From an uncultured Oscillospiraceae bacterium (GTDB taxonomy: Bacteria > Bacillota > Clostridia > Oscillospirales > Oscillospiraceae), in NCBI GenBank assembly GCA_944387035.1, contig CALXDJ010000006.1:27154-91153 (forward strand): 64,000 nt of DNA, given 5' to 3'. Both the position numbers and the translations under genes were made by a program. Positions 26,234-34,120 of the stretch are shown piece by piece (position 1 is the first letter of the stretch; every line of letters starts with the position of its first letter). Under the pieces are notes generated by a model. It was not told the DNA's origin. It saw only the letters and a program-made list of their open reading frames with translations, and made no database searches.

Positions 26234-27178
26234 ATGCGGGACTATCAGCGGCAGCTGCAAACCCTGCGGGATCAGATTGCCCAGCGGGAGGAAGACTTGG
26301 CTGTGCTGGTACAGCTGGAACAGCAGGAGGAAGCCTGCCGCCGGAAGGTGGAGGAATGCCACACCCGATGGGAGCAGGAACAAAAAGATGTGGACCGGCT
26401 GGAGCGGGTGAGCCTTGCTGCGTTGCTTTCGGCGCTGCGAGGGAGCAAGGACGAGGATATGGACCGGGAGCAGGCGGAAGCCTATGCTGCCCGGATGCGC
26501 CTGCAGGAGGCGGAGCGGCAGCTGGCAGGGATTCAGGAAGAGATTCTGGACCGGCGCCGCCGGATTGAGGAGACAACGGGCTGCCGGAAGGCGTATGAAC
26601 AGCTCCTGCGGGAGAAAGAGGATGCCATCTGTGCGCAGGACCCTGCCCTGGCCCGGCAGCTGCAAGCGACCGAAGAACGGATCTTGGAGCTGACGACCCG
26701 GATGCGGGAGCTGAACGAGGCAGTTCAGGCAGGACGCCAGGCTTTGTTTTGCCTCTCGGCGGCCATAGACCGGCTGGAGAGCGCCCGGGGATGGGGAACC
26801 TGGGATGTTCTGGGCGGGGGAATGTTCACGGATGTCATGAAGTATTCCCATATCAATGAGGCCCAGGCTCAGATGGAGCATCTGGGTGACGCGCTGCGGC
26901 GGTATCAGGCGGAGCTGGGAGACGTGCCGGACTTGGCCGGGGAGGCGAATGTGGATCTGCGTCCCGGAGAGTTTACCTGGACCTTGGATCTCTTTCTGGA
27001 CAACATCTTCACCGACGGGATGGTGCTCCATCAGCTCTCTCAGGCGGGAGACCGTCTTGGGGCCTTGAAAAGCCGGATTGAAATCCTGCAGGACCGGTTG
27101 GAGCGGAACCGGGAGGAAAGCCAGGCGGCTCTGGATCAGGCCTGTGCCGAGCGGGATCAAATTGTGCTTCAAGCATAA
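26234..27178 (+). CDS. Coiled-coil protein, function unknown
   Basis: This 314-residue protein is dominated by Glu/Gln/Arg-rich heptads at about residues 1-180 and 275-314 (for example LRDQIAQREEDLAVLVQLEQQEE). A short globular centre near residues 185-270 contains RGWGTWDVLGGGMFTDVMKYSHINEAQ and an acidic segment EFTWTLDLFLDNIFTDG. There is no signal peptide or membrane helix. GAAAGGAG precedes the ATG. It is followed 18 bp later by the LURP-one gene, so they are one operon. I recall similar unnamed proteins in Firmicutes but cannot assign a function. Confidence 0.72.
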   Translation: MRDYQRQLQTLRDQIAQREEDLAVLVQLEQQEEACRRKVEECHTRWEQEQKDVDRLERVSLAALLSALRGSKDEDMDREQAEAYAARMRLQEAERQLAGIQEEILDRRRRIEETTGCRKAYEQLLREKEDAICAQDPALARQLQATEERILELTTRMRELNEAVQAGRQALFCLSAAIDRLESARGWGTWDVLGGGMFTDVMKYSHINEAQAQMEHLGDALRRYQAELGDVPDLAGEANVDLRPGEFTWTLDLFLDNIFTDGMVLHQLSQAGDRLGALKSRIEILQDRLERNREESQAALDQACAERDQIVLQA

Positions 27179-27196
27179 AGAGAGGGGAGAATCCGA

Positions 27197-27667
27197 TTGC
27201 GGATGTATTTTCGCCAGAGATTGTTTTCCTGGCTGGATAGTTACGATATTTACAATGAAGCAGGGGAGACCCTCTATACCGTAGAGGGCAAACTGGCCTG
27301 GGGCCACTGCCTGCACATCCTGGATTCCACAGGCGAGCATATTGCCACCGTTCAGGAAAGGGTGCTGACCATGCTGCCCCGGTTTGAATTGTACATCGGA
27401 GAGCGGCGTATTGGCTGTGTGCAGAAGGCCTTTACGTTTTTCCGCCCCCGCTTTGACATTGACTGCGGCGGCTGGCAGGTAGAGGGAGACTTCATGGAGT
27501 GGGAATACCGTGTCACGGAACCCTGCGGGGCCTTGGTAGCCACGATTTCCAAAGAGGTACTCCACCTGACGGATACCTATGTCATCGATGTGGTGCAGCC
27601 ATCTGATGCCCTGCAGGTGCTGATGCTGGTGCTGGCCATTGATGCGGAAAAATGTTCCCGCGGCTGA
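27197..27667 (+). CDS. LURP-one-related (LOR/DUF567) family protein
   Basis: This 156-residue protein fits the Tubby-like LURP-one fold: YDIYNEAGETLYTVEGKLAWGHCLHILDSTGEHIATVQER, then IGERRIGCVQK, and a C-terminal VIDVVQPSDALQVLMLVLAIDAEK. Such proteins are often phospholipid scramblase-like in fold, with unknown bacterial roles. The start TTG 27197 is chosen because AGGGGAG lies 6-7 bases upstream; ATG 27203 is two codons in. It is cotranscribed with the coiled-coil gene. Confidence 0.82.
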   Translation: MRMYFRQRLFSWLDSYDIYNEAGETLYTVEGKLAWGHCLHILDSTGEHIATVQERVLTMLPRFELYIGERRIGCVQKAFTFFRPRFDIDCGGWQVEGDFMEWEYRVTEPCGALVATISKEVLHLTDTYVIDVVQPSDALQVLMLVLAIDAEKCSRG

Positions 27668-27671
27668 GTAC

Positions 27672-27708
27672 GCCCCGGCCGGTACGAAATCCGTACCGGC
27701 CGGGGCGC
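27672..27708. other. Long GC hairpin between convergent genes
   Basis: CCCCGGCCGGTACG pairs with CGTACCGGCCGGGG around AAATC. There is no T-run on either side, so if it stops transcription it does so without the canonical U tract; it may be an mRNA 3'-end stabiliser for the LURP-one gene or trmD. Confidence 0.6.
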
Positions 27709-27724
27709 TGCCATATTTGAGAGT

Positions 27725-28495
27725 TTAGGAATCTGCCGGTTCTTCCTGGGCAAATTCCTCCCGGGCCTGCTGGAGGATTTTCCGCTCGGCCTTGGTGGTC
27801 AGCTGACTTTCGTCAAATTTGGCGAAGAGGTCCGGCCGGCGGCGCATGGTGCGCTTGTAGCTCTCCTTTTTCCGCCAGGCGGCGACTTTCCCATGATCGC
27901 CGGAGAGCAGAACTTCCGGTACCGCCCGGTCATGCCACACGGCGGGGCGGGAGTACTGGGGGTATTCCAGCAGTCCGTTCCAGTGGGATTCCTCTTCAAA
28001 GCATTCTGCGTCCGGCAGAACACCAGGAACCATGCGGCACACGGCATCGGTAATGGCCATGGCCGGGATTTCGCCGCCGGTGAGCACAAAGTCTCCCACG
28101 CTCAGCTCCTCATCCACGCACTCATCCAGAAATCTCTGGTCCACGCCCTCATAGTGGCCGCACACCAGAATCAGGTGTTCGTACCGCTCCTTCAGTTCCC
28201 GGGCGATCTCCTGATTAAAGGTTCGGCCGCAGGGAGACATGAAGATGGTCCGGCCGGGGCCGTAGGTTTCCACCACGTGGGCCCAGCAGCGGTAGAGCGG
28301 GTCTGCCTGCATGACGGCGCCCCGGCCGCCGCCGTAGGGATAATCATCCACCTGCATCTGCTTGTTGGTGGTGTAAGCCCGGATTTGATGGGTGCGGATG
28401 GCAATGTGGCCCCGGGCCTGGGCCCGGCCCAGGATGCTCACATTGAGCATCGCATCCACAGACTCGGGAAAGAGCGTCAGAATATCAATGTTCAT
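27725..28495 (-). CDS. trmD: tRNA (guanine(37)-N1)-methyltransferase
   Basis: This 256-residue SPOUT methyltransferase makes m1G37 in tRNA. The trefoil-knot motifs are YGGGRGAVMQADPL (near residue 54), LVCGHYEGVDQRF and SVGDFVLTGGEIPAM (near residue 133). The ATG at 28495 overlaps the rimM stop by 11 bp, so translation is coupled. The gene normally downstream, rplS, is absent here; a convergent LURP-one gene follows instead. Confidence 0.97.
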   Translation of the reverse strand: MNIDILTLFPESVDAMLNVSILGRAQARGHIAIRTHQIRAYTTNKQMQVDDYPYGGGRGAVMQADPLYRCWAHVVETYGPGRTIFMSPCGRTFNQEIARELKERYEHLILVCGHYEGVDQRFLDECVDEELSVGDFVLTGGEIPAMAITDAVCRMVPGVLPDAECFEEESHWNGLLEYPQYSRPAVWHDRAVPEVLLSGDHGKVAAWRKKESYKRTMRRRPDLFAKFDESQLTTKAERKILQQAREEFAQEEPADS

Positions 28496-28991
28496 CACTG
28501 CGCATGCCCTCCAGGATCCGGACCTCCATCCGGTTGGCATCCAGGTCCACAGACCGGATGAATACCTCCGGCACGGCGGGAATCAGGTATTCCTCAGTGC
28601 CCCGGACGGTGTAGACCTTATGGGCGGGATAAGCATCCACGCTGACCAGCTCGCCCAGAAGCGCACCGCTGTCGGCGTCGTATACGGAAAGCCCCAGCAG
28701 CTCGTCGTCAAAGTAGACCCCCTGCGGCAGACGCGCGTCCGCCCGGCGGATATACAGATCCTGCCCCTTGAGAGCCAGGGCGGCGTTCATGTCGTCCACA
28801 CCGGGTAGTTTCATGAGCACCACGCTCTTATGGACGTGATTGGCGGTGGGGGTCACGGGCTGGCCGTTGAGGAGGAAGGTCTTGAACTGTGTAAGAAAGG
28901 CCGGATCGCCGTCCCGGGGCTGGACCCGGACCTCACCCCGGATGCCGTGGGCGTTGACGATGCGTCCGACATTGATGGTTTCCAGTTTCAT
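28485..28991 (-). CDS. rimM: 16S rRNA processing protein RimM
   Basis: This 168-residue protein opens NVGRIVNAHGIRGEVRVQP, the RimM N-terminal signature, and has a C-terminal PRC-barrel (GVYFDDELLGLSVYDADSG, then EYLIPAVPEVFIRSVDLDANRMEVRILEGM). It assists 30S maturation with ribosomal protein S19. The start at 28991 is preceded by a Shine-Dalgarno purine run; a longer frame to 29096 would cross the intergenic gap. It overlaps trmD. Confidence 0.95.
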   Translation of the reverse strand: MKLETINVGRIVNAHGIRGEVRVQPRDGDPAFLTQFKTFLLNGQPVTPTANHVHKSVVLMKLPGVDDMNAALALKGQDLYIRRADARLPQGVYFDDELLGLSVYDADSGALLGELVSVDAYPAHKVYTVRGTEEYLIPAVPEVFIRSVDLDANRMEVRILEGMRSDEH

Positions 28992-29092
28992 GGAGCAGAC
29001 TCCTTTTTCTTGATAGAGACAGTATAACCGGTTTTTCCCACGCGGGCAAGAGGCGGCAAGGAAAGGAGCGGTGCACAGCACCGCTCCTTTTT

Positions 29093-29323
29093 TCAATCAA
29101 CGATATCCACGGAAACCTTGACGCCGGTGCGCTGCGCATAGGAACGGACCACAGTCCGAATTTCCTTGGCAATGCGGCCCTGACGGCCAATGACCTTGCC
29201 CATGTCGTCGGGGGCGACACGCAGCTCCAACGTCAGTTCCTGATCGCCCTGGATCTCCGTAACGGAAACCGCATCGGGATCATCCACGAGGTTTCTGGCG
29301 ATATAGAGCAGCAAGTCTTTCAT
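29093..29323 (-). CDS. khpA: KH-domain RNA-binding protein KhpA
   Basis: This 76-residue protein is a single KH domain with the GXXG loop in GKVIGRQGRIAKEIRTVV (near residue 44). KhpA usually works with KhpB/Jag in RNA binding and division control. It lies between rpsP and rimM, the usual position (ylqC in Bacillus). The start follows GGAGG, 15 bp after rpsP. Confidence 0.93.
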   Translation of the reverse strand: MKDLLLYIARNLVDDPDAVSVTEIQGDQELTLELRVAPDDMGKVIGRQGRIAKEIRTVVRSYAQRTGVKVSVDIVD

Positions 29324-29338
29324 GATCCGTCCTCCGGA

Positions 29339-29578
29339 TCAGAGGACTTCCACTTTTTTCAGCAGAGCCCGGACGGTGTCGGTGGGCTGAGCGCCGGACT
29401 TGATCCAAGCCTGAGCGCGCTCGGTGTCGATCTTGATCTCAGCGGGAGCAACGCAGGGATTGTAGGTGCCAATCTCCTCGATGAAGCGGCCATCCCGGGG
29501 GAAACGGGAGTCGGCGACAACCACGCGATAGAAGGGAGCCTTCTTGGCGCCCATGCGGCGCAGACGAATCTTAACCAT
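29339..29578 (-). CDS. rpsP: 30S ribosomal protein bS16
   Basis: This 79-residue protein starts [25 protein letters not shown], the typical S16 N-terminus, and continues [12 protein letters not shown]. It is full length. The start at 29578 has GGAGG 7 bases upstream. Confidence 0.97.
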   Translation of the reverse strand: MVKIRLRRMGAKKAPFYRVVVADSRFPRDGRFIEEIGTYNPCVAPAEIKIDTERAQAWIKSGAQPTDTVRALLKKVEVL

Positions 29579-29649
29579 AATTGTGTACCTCCAAATATTG
29601 TAACAAAATTTTATATCTATAAATGCCTGGAAATGCACTTATATCCGGT

Positions 29650-30999
29650 TCATTTCAGCCGCTTCTTACGGCCGAAGGGAGAGCCTTTCCCCATGCGGGG
29701 CAGACGGCCCTTGGTCAGCTGCTTGGTCAGCTGCTGCATCATGTCAAACTGCTTGAGAAGACGGTTGACATCCGATACATCCAGACCGCAGCCGGCGGCA
29801 ATGCGGCGTTTGCGGCTGGCGCCCAGAATCTGGGGATTTTCCCGTTCCAGGGGGGTCATGGAGAGAATAATGGCCTCGGTGTGGGCCAGTGCTTTGTCGT
29901 CGATGGTGGCACCCTGGAGCTGCTTGCCCAGTCCGCCGGGCATCATACCCGCCAGCTGGCTCAGATCGCCCATACCGCGGATCTGCTGAAGCTGCTCATA
30001 GTAATCCTGCAGGGTGAAGCGGTTTTTCTTGAGCTTTTCCTCCAGCTTGGCAGCCTGCTTTTCATCGTACGTCGCCTGGGCCTTTTCAATAAAGGAAAGC
30101 ATATCGCCCATGCCCAGGATCCGGGAAGCCATCCGATCGGGATGGAAGGGTTCGATCATATCCAGCTTCTCGCCGGTACCCACGAATTTAATGGGCTTGC
30201 CGGTGGAGGCCCGGATGGAGAGGGCAGCACCGCCTCGGGCGTCGCCGTCCAGCTTGGTGAGAATCACGCCGTCAATGCCCAATGCTTCGTCAAAGGCAGC
30301 AGCAGCGTTGACTGCGTCCTGACCGGTCATGGCATCCACAACCAGCAAAATCTCGTTGGGATGGACCGCGGCCTTCATGCGCTTGAGCTCGTCCATCAGC
30401 GTCTCGTCCACATGGAGCCGGCCGGCGGTGTCCAGGAAGACCATGTCGCTGCCGTAATCCCGGGCGTGACGAATGGCGTTTTCCGCGATCTTGACCGGAT
30501 CGCCCTGACCCTGCTCGAAGACCGGCAGGTCCAGCTGGCCGCCCACCACTTTGAGCTGCTCAATGGCAGCGGGGCGGTAGACGTCACAGGCCGCCAACAG
30601 AGGACGCTTTTTGAGCTGGCGCCGCAGCAAACCGGCCAACTTGGCGGTGGTTGTGGTTTTACCGGCACCCTGCAGGCCCACCATCATCACAACGGTGGGA
30701 CCGTTGTTGGCCATGGAGAGCTTGGAGCTGGAGCCGCCCATGAGATTCGTCAGCTCTTCGTTGACGATCTTGATGACCTGCTGGGCAGGGGTGAGGCTGT
30801 CCAGCACATCCGAGCCCACAGCCCGCTCTGTTACGGTGGCCACAAAGTCCTTGACGACCTTGTAGCTCACATCCGCCTCCAGCAGGGCCAGACGGACTTC
30901 CCGCATGGCCTCCCGGACGTCGTTTTCCGTCAGGCGGCCCTTGCCCCGCAGACGCTTGAATGTAGCGGTAAGTTTTTCAGTAAGACCTTCAAATGCCAT
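29650..30999 (-). CDS. ffh: Signal recognition particle protein Ffh
   Basis: This 449-residue SRP GTPase has the N domain, the G domain with G1 GLQGAGKTTTTAKLAGLL (near residue 107), DTAGRLHVDE, TKLDGDARGGAALS, and a C-terminal M domain (QIRGMGDLSQLAGMMPGG, from about residue 310) that binds 4.5S RNA and signal peptides. Its start is 3 bp after the ylxM stop. The gene heads the ribosome-maturation genes rpsP-khpA-rimM-trmD. Confidence 0.97.
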   Translation of the reverse strand: MAFEGLTEKLTATFKRLRGKGRLTENDVREAMREVRLALLEADVSYKVVKDFVATVTERAVGSDVLDSLTPAQQVIKIVNEELTNLMGGSSSKLSMANNGPTVVMMVGLQGAGKTTTTAKLAGLLRRQLKKRPLLAACDVYRPAAIEQLKVVGGQLDLPVFEQGQGDPVKIAENAIRHARDYGSDMVFLDTAGRLHVDETLMDELKRMKAAVHPNEILLVVDAMTGQDAVNAAAAFDEALGIDGVILTKLDGDARGGAALSIRASTGKPIKFVGTGEKLDMIEPFHPDRMASRILGMGDMLSFIEKAQATYDEKQAAKLEEKLKKNRFTLQDYYEQLQQIRGMGDLSQLAGMMPGGLGKQLQGATIDDKALAHTEAIILSMTPLERENPQILGASRKRRIAAGCGLDVSDVNRLLKQFDMMQQLTKQLTKGRLPRMGKGSPFGRKKRLK

Positions 31000-31002
31000 G
31001 TC

Positions 31003-31368
31003 TTATTCCTTCAAAGCGGAGATTTCCCCGGCGATGATGTCCGCCAGCTCCGTCAGCCGGGGATCCTCATAGCGCCGGAAGTTGATGGTTTTCATTTCGG
31101 CAGCGGCGGACTCAATGGCGTCCAGATGAGGCCGCTGGGCCTCAAAGCGCCGGATGATGCCGGTCTTATCCTCGACCTCCTGCATGGTGGCCTCTGCCCG
31201 GACGATCACATCCCGGACGCCCTGCCGGGAAATGCCTGCGTTTTCCGCAATCTCGGCCAGGGAGAGGTCCTCATTATAATAGAGATCGAAAAATTCTTTC
31301 TGCCGGTCCGTCAGGAGTTCGCCGTAAAAATCGAAGAGCATCGTCATGCGGTAAGTCTGATTTTTCAA
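31003..31368 (-). CDS. ylxM: YlxM-family SRP-associated putative DNA-binding protein
   Basis: This 121-residue protein has a sigma-region-4-like helix-turn-helix: LTDRQKEFFDLYYNEDLSLAEIAENAGISRQGVRDVIVRAE (about residues 19-59). It belongs to the YlxM family always encoded just before ffh. The TTG at 31368 is selected because AAGGAGG lies 6 bases upstream; no ATG fits. In streptococci YlxM modulates SRP; here that is inference. Confidence 0.92.
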   Translation of the reverse strand: MKNQTYRMTMLFDFYGELLTDRQKEFFDLYYNEDLSLAEIAENAGISRQGVRDVIVRAEATMQEVEDKTGIIRRFEAQRPHLDAIESAAAEMKTINFRRYEDPRLTELADIIAGEISALKE

Positions 31369-31567
31369 GGGAATCCTCCTTACTGTAAAGTTCTGGACCT
31401 TTACAACACGAAATAGTTTACAGGAATTCTTCCAAAAAGTCAAGGGGAAAAGTGGTCAAAATCCCGGAAAATCTAAAAAAATCTATGGTTTGGGATGCGC
31501 GGCAACGGAGAAACCGGGAAAAAGATGCGCAAAACCATCCGGATGGTGCCGGATTCCGCGGGCAGAC

Positions 31568-31596
31568 TTGCGCCAGTTGGGAAAAGCCGTTATACT
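31568..31596 (+). promoter_or_regulatory. Candidate promoter for the DUF819-dipeptidase operon
   Basis: TTGCGC (31568-31573), 17-bp spacer, TATACT (31591-31596), 62 bp before the gene. The rest of the 31369-31658 gap shows no gene I can support. Confidence 0.5.
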
Positions 31597-31658
31597 GGAA
31601 GAAAACACCCGCAGGGGCAACAGACCGCAGGCGGGAGGGAATTTTGGGAGGGACGCGC

Positions 31659-32900
31659 ATGTTTGCCGCCTATTTTATGGACACATTGGGGCGGGAGAGC
31701 CTCATTGCCGCCGATGATACCTGGGCGCTGTTGGCGCTGCTGGTGGTGTCGGTGGCTCTGGCCATCTGGCTGGAGCAGAAGTATATTTGGGCCTCGAAGA
31801 TCTCCGGGGCCATCATTGCCTTGCTGATCGCCTTGGCAGCATCCAATCTGAGTATCATTCCCACCAGCTGCCCCCTGTACGATGAGGTGATCTGGGGCTA
31901 TGCGGTGCCGCTGGGCATTCCCCTGCTGCTTCTGGAGTGCAACATGAAGAAGATCTGGCGGGAGACCGGGCGGATGATGGTAATTTTCCTCATCGGTGCG
32001 GCGGGGACCGTGGCGGGAGCCTTTGTGGCCTATGCGCTGCTGCATCCCTTCATTCCGCAGCTGGAGGCGGTGGCCGCCATGATGACGGGCTCTTACATCG
32101 GCGGTGGTGTGAACTTCGCTGCCCTGGCCACGGAGTTTGACGCCGGAGAGATTGCGGGGTCCGCTACAGTGGCAGACAACCTGCTGATGGCCCTGTACTT
32201 CTTTGCCCTGCTGCTCTTTGCGGGGATGAAGTTCTTCCGCCGCCACTATACCCATCCCCATATCGATGCGGTTGCCAAAAGCGGGGACCTCAAAGGGGCC
32301 CAGACCCAGGCGGCTGCCTACTGGAGCCGGAAGGATATTTCCCTGAAGGATATTGCCATGAATGTGGCGTACTCCACGGCGGTGGTCTTTGCGGCCAAGC
32401 TTATCTCCGCCGGCATCAGCGCCCTGATTCCGGATACCGGCGTGGTGCTGCACATGCTGCATACCTTCTTTGGAAGTGAATATGTATGGATTACCACGGT
32501 GGCCATGGCCTGTGCCACCTGGGGAGAGAAGCAGACGGCGAAGCTGGCCGGATCGCAGGAGATCGGCACATATTTTATCTACCTCTTCCTGTTTGTCATC
32601 GGCGTGCCCGCCTCCATATCCAAGATTTTGACGGAGACGCCGCTGCTGCTGGCGTTCACGGCCATCATGGTGGTGGTGAACATGCTGTTTTGCTTTGTGG
32701 GCGGCAAGCTGCTGCACTTCGACCTGGAGGACATCATTCTGGCCTCCAATGCCAATATCGGCGGACCCACCACCGCCGCGGGCATGGCGATTTCCCAGGG
32801 CTGGAGCGCCCTGGTGGGGCCGGTCATGCTGGTGGGTACTTTTGGCTATGTGATTGGTACCTACCTGGGCATTCTGGTAGGCGGTATTTTGGGAGCGTAA
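31659..32900 (+). CDS. DUF819 family membrane protein
   Basis: This 413-residue protein has about 10-11 transmembrane helices in two similar halves, with MMTGSYIGGGVNFAALATEFDAG (near residue 144) and SNANIGGPTTAAGMAISQGW (near residue 363), the repeated Gly/Asn motifs of the DUF819 (YjcL-like) family. The fold recalls sodium-coupled carriers, but no substrate is established. GGGAGGG precedes the ATG. The dipeptidase gene starts 10 bp later, so a link with peptide or amino acid uptake is possible. Confidence 0.85.
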   Translation: MFAAYFMDTLGRESLIAADDTWALLALLVVSVALAIWLEQKYIWASKISGAIIALLIALAASNLSIIPTSCPLYDEVIWGYAVPLGIPLLLLECNMKKIWRETGRMMVIFLIGAAGTVAGAFVAYALLHPFIPQLEAVAAMMTGSYIGGGVNFAALATEFDAGEIAGSATVADNLLMALYFFALLLFAGMKFFRRHYTHPHIDAVAKSGDLKGAQTQAAAYWSRKDISLKDIAMNVAYSTAVVFAAKLISAGISALIPDTGVVLHMLHTFFGSEYVWITTVAMACATWGEKQTAKLAGSQEIGTYFIYLFLFVIGVPASISKILTETPLLLAFTAIMVVVNMLFCFVGGKLLHFDLEDIILASNANIGGPTTAAGMAISQGWSALVGPVMLVGTFGYVIGTYLGILVGGILGA

Positions 32901-32910
32901 AGGAGCGCAC

Positions 32911-33870
32911 ATGATTTTTGACGGACATTCCGATCTTCTCTATGATGTAACCCGTCGGCGTCTGGCAGGGGAGCGCCGGGTGCTGGAACAGCATCATCTG
33001 GACCGCCTGCGCCGGGGGAACATCGAGGGACTGGTTTTGGCGGTGTGGACCTCCGCCGCGCCGGAGACGTTTTGGAAGGAGATCCCCGGTGCGGATACCG
33101 CGGCGGCCCGGACGGAGCGGATGCTCCGGGAGGCCGCGGCGGAATGGGCGGAATGCCCCTGGCTGCGCATGGTTCGTACCAGCAGCGAAGCGGAAGAGGC
33201 CCGGGCGGCCGGGCAGATGTATGCCTTTTTGGGCATTGAGGGGATGGAAGCCATTGGGGACGATCCCGCGGGGATTGACCGCTATGCATCTCTGGGCGCC
33301 CGCCTGGGTACACTGACATGGAATGAGGAGAACCAGCTGGCCTCCGGCGTCCGGGGAGATCCGGACCGGGGACTGACCCCGGCGGGGCGGCAGGTCATCC
33401 GGCGGATGGAAGAGCGGAGGATGCTCTTGGATGTCTCCCACCTCAACGACGCGGGGTTCCGGAATGTGATCTCCATGGCCCACGGACCGGTGATTGCGTC
33501 CCATTCCAATTGCCGCGCCTTGTGTGCCGTGCCCCGCAATTTGACGGACGATCAGCTCCGGGCCATCCGGGATACCGGGGGCATTGTGGGACTCAATGTC
33601 CATCATGCCTTTGTCCATGAAGATCCCGCTCAGCAGACGGCGCAGATGCTGGCCCGTCACGCCGTCCATATGGCGGAGGTCATGGGGGTGGAGCATGTGG
33701 CCTGCGGGTTTGATTTCTGCGAGTTTTTCGGGCCGGGAAACGACGGCGCCCAGGGACTGGAGGATTGCTCCGGCACCGGGAACCTCTTTTTCTGGCTGGA
33801 AAGGCTGGGGATGTCCGCTCGGGAGCGGGAGATGATCGCCCGGGAAAATTTCCTGCGGGTTTTGCAGTAA
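32911..33870 (+). CDS. Membrane dipeptidase (peptidase M19 family)
   Basis: This 319-residue protein begins MIFDGHSDLLYDV, with the first metal ligands H-x-D. It has the bridging glutamate in GIEGMEAIGDD (near residue 111) and histidine ligands in LLDVSHLNDAGF and VIASHSNCRALC (near residues 177 and 198), matching the two-zinc site of renal-dipeptidase-like enzymes. There is no signal peptide, so it is probably cytoplasmic. It likely cleaves dipeptides, including L-D types. It is cotranscribed with the DUF819 gene and followed by a strong terminator. Confidence 0.9.
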   Translation: MIFDGHSDLLYDVTRRRLAGERRVLEQHHLDRLRRGNIEGLVLAVWTSAAPETFWKEIPGADTAAARTERMLREAAAEWAECPWLRMVRTSSEAEEARAAGQMYAFLGIEGMEAIGDDPAGIDRYASLGARLGTLTWNEENQLASGVRGDPDRGLTPAGRQVIRRMEERRMLLDVSHLNDAGFRNVISMAHGPVIASHSNCRALCAVPRNLTDDQLRAIRDTGGIVGLNVHHAFVHEDPAQQTAQMLARHAVHMAEVMGVEHVACGFDFCEFFGPGNDGAQGLEDCSGTGNLFFWLERLGMSAREREMIARENFLRVLQ

Positions 33871-33877
33871 ACACAGT

Positions 33878-33908
33878 GCCGGATGCCGTTTGGCATCCGG
33901 CTTTTTTT
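33878..33908 (+). terminator. Terminator after the dipeptidase gene
   Basis: GCCGGATGCC pairs perfectly with GGCATCCGGC around GTTT, followed by seven T. Confidence 0.95.
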
Positions 33909-33946
33909 GCTCCAGGCACAGAAAATGGCGGAAGGTGCGAAAATGT

Positions 33947-33975
33947 TTGAAATACATGGGGAACTATACTATAAT
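33947..33975 (+). promoter_or_regulatory. SigA-type promoter for yfmF-yfmH-lgt-folD
   Basis: TTGAAA (33947-33952), 17-bp spacer, TATAAT (33970-33975). A leader of about 140 bases lies between it and the yfmF start; no known riboswitch is apparent in it. Confidence 0.78.
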
Positions 33976-34120
33976 ACAAAAGAATGCTCGCATCCTGCCC
34001 AATTGGAATTTGGAGCTGCAGGAGTCTGACAGCCTGTGGACGAAGGATGTGGAAATTGCAGGAGACCCGCTGCCCGGAGGGAGCTTTGGGCCGTGCGGGA
34101 TTCCAAAAGGAGCTGAAATT

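Noticed and set aside
31443..31658. N-terminal extension of the DUF819 protein up to 31452
   Set aside because: The extension is charged and low-complexity, lies upstream of the likely promoter, and the ATG at 31659 has a good ribosome site followed directly by the first membrane helix.
33976..34120. T-box or other known riboswitch in the yfmF leader
   Set aside because: No T-box core sequence, specifier stem or terminator is visible in the leader.
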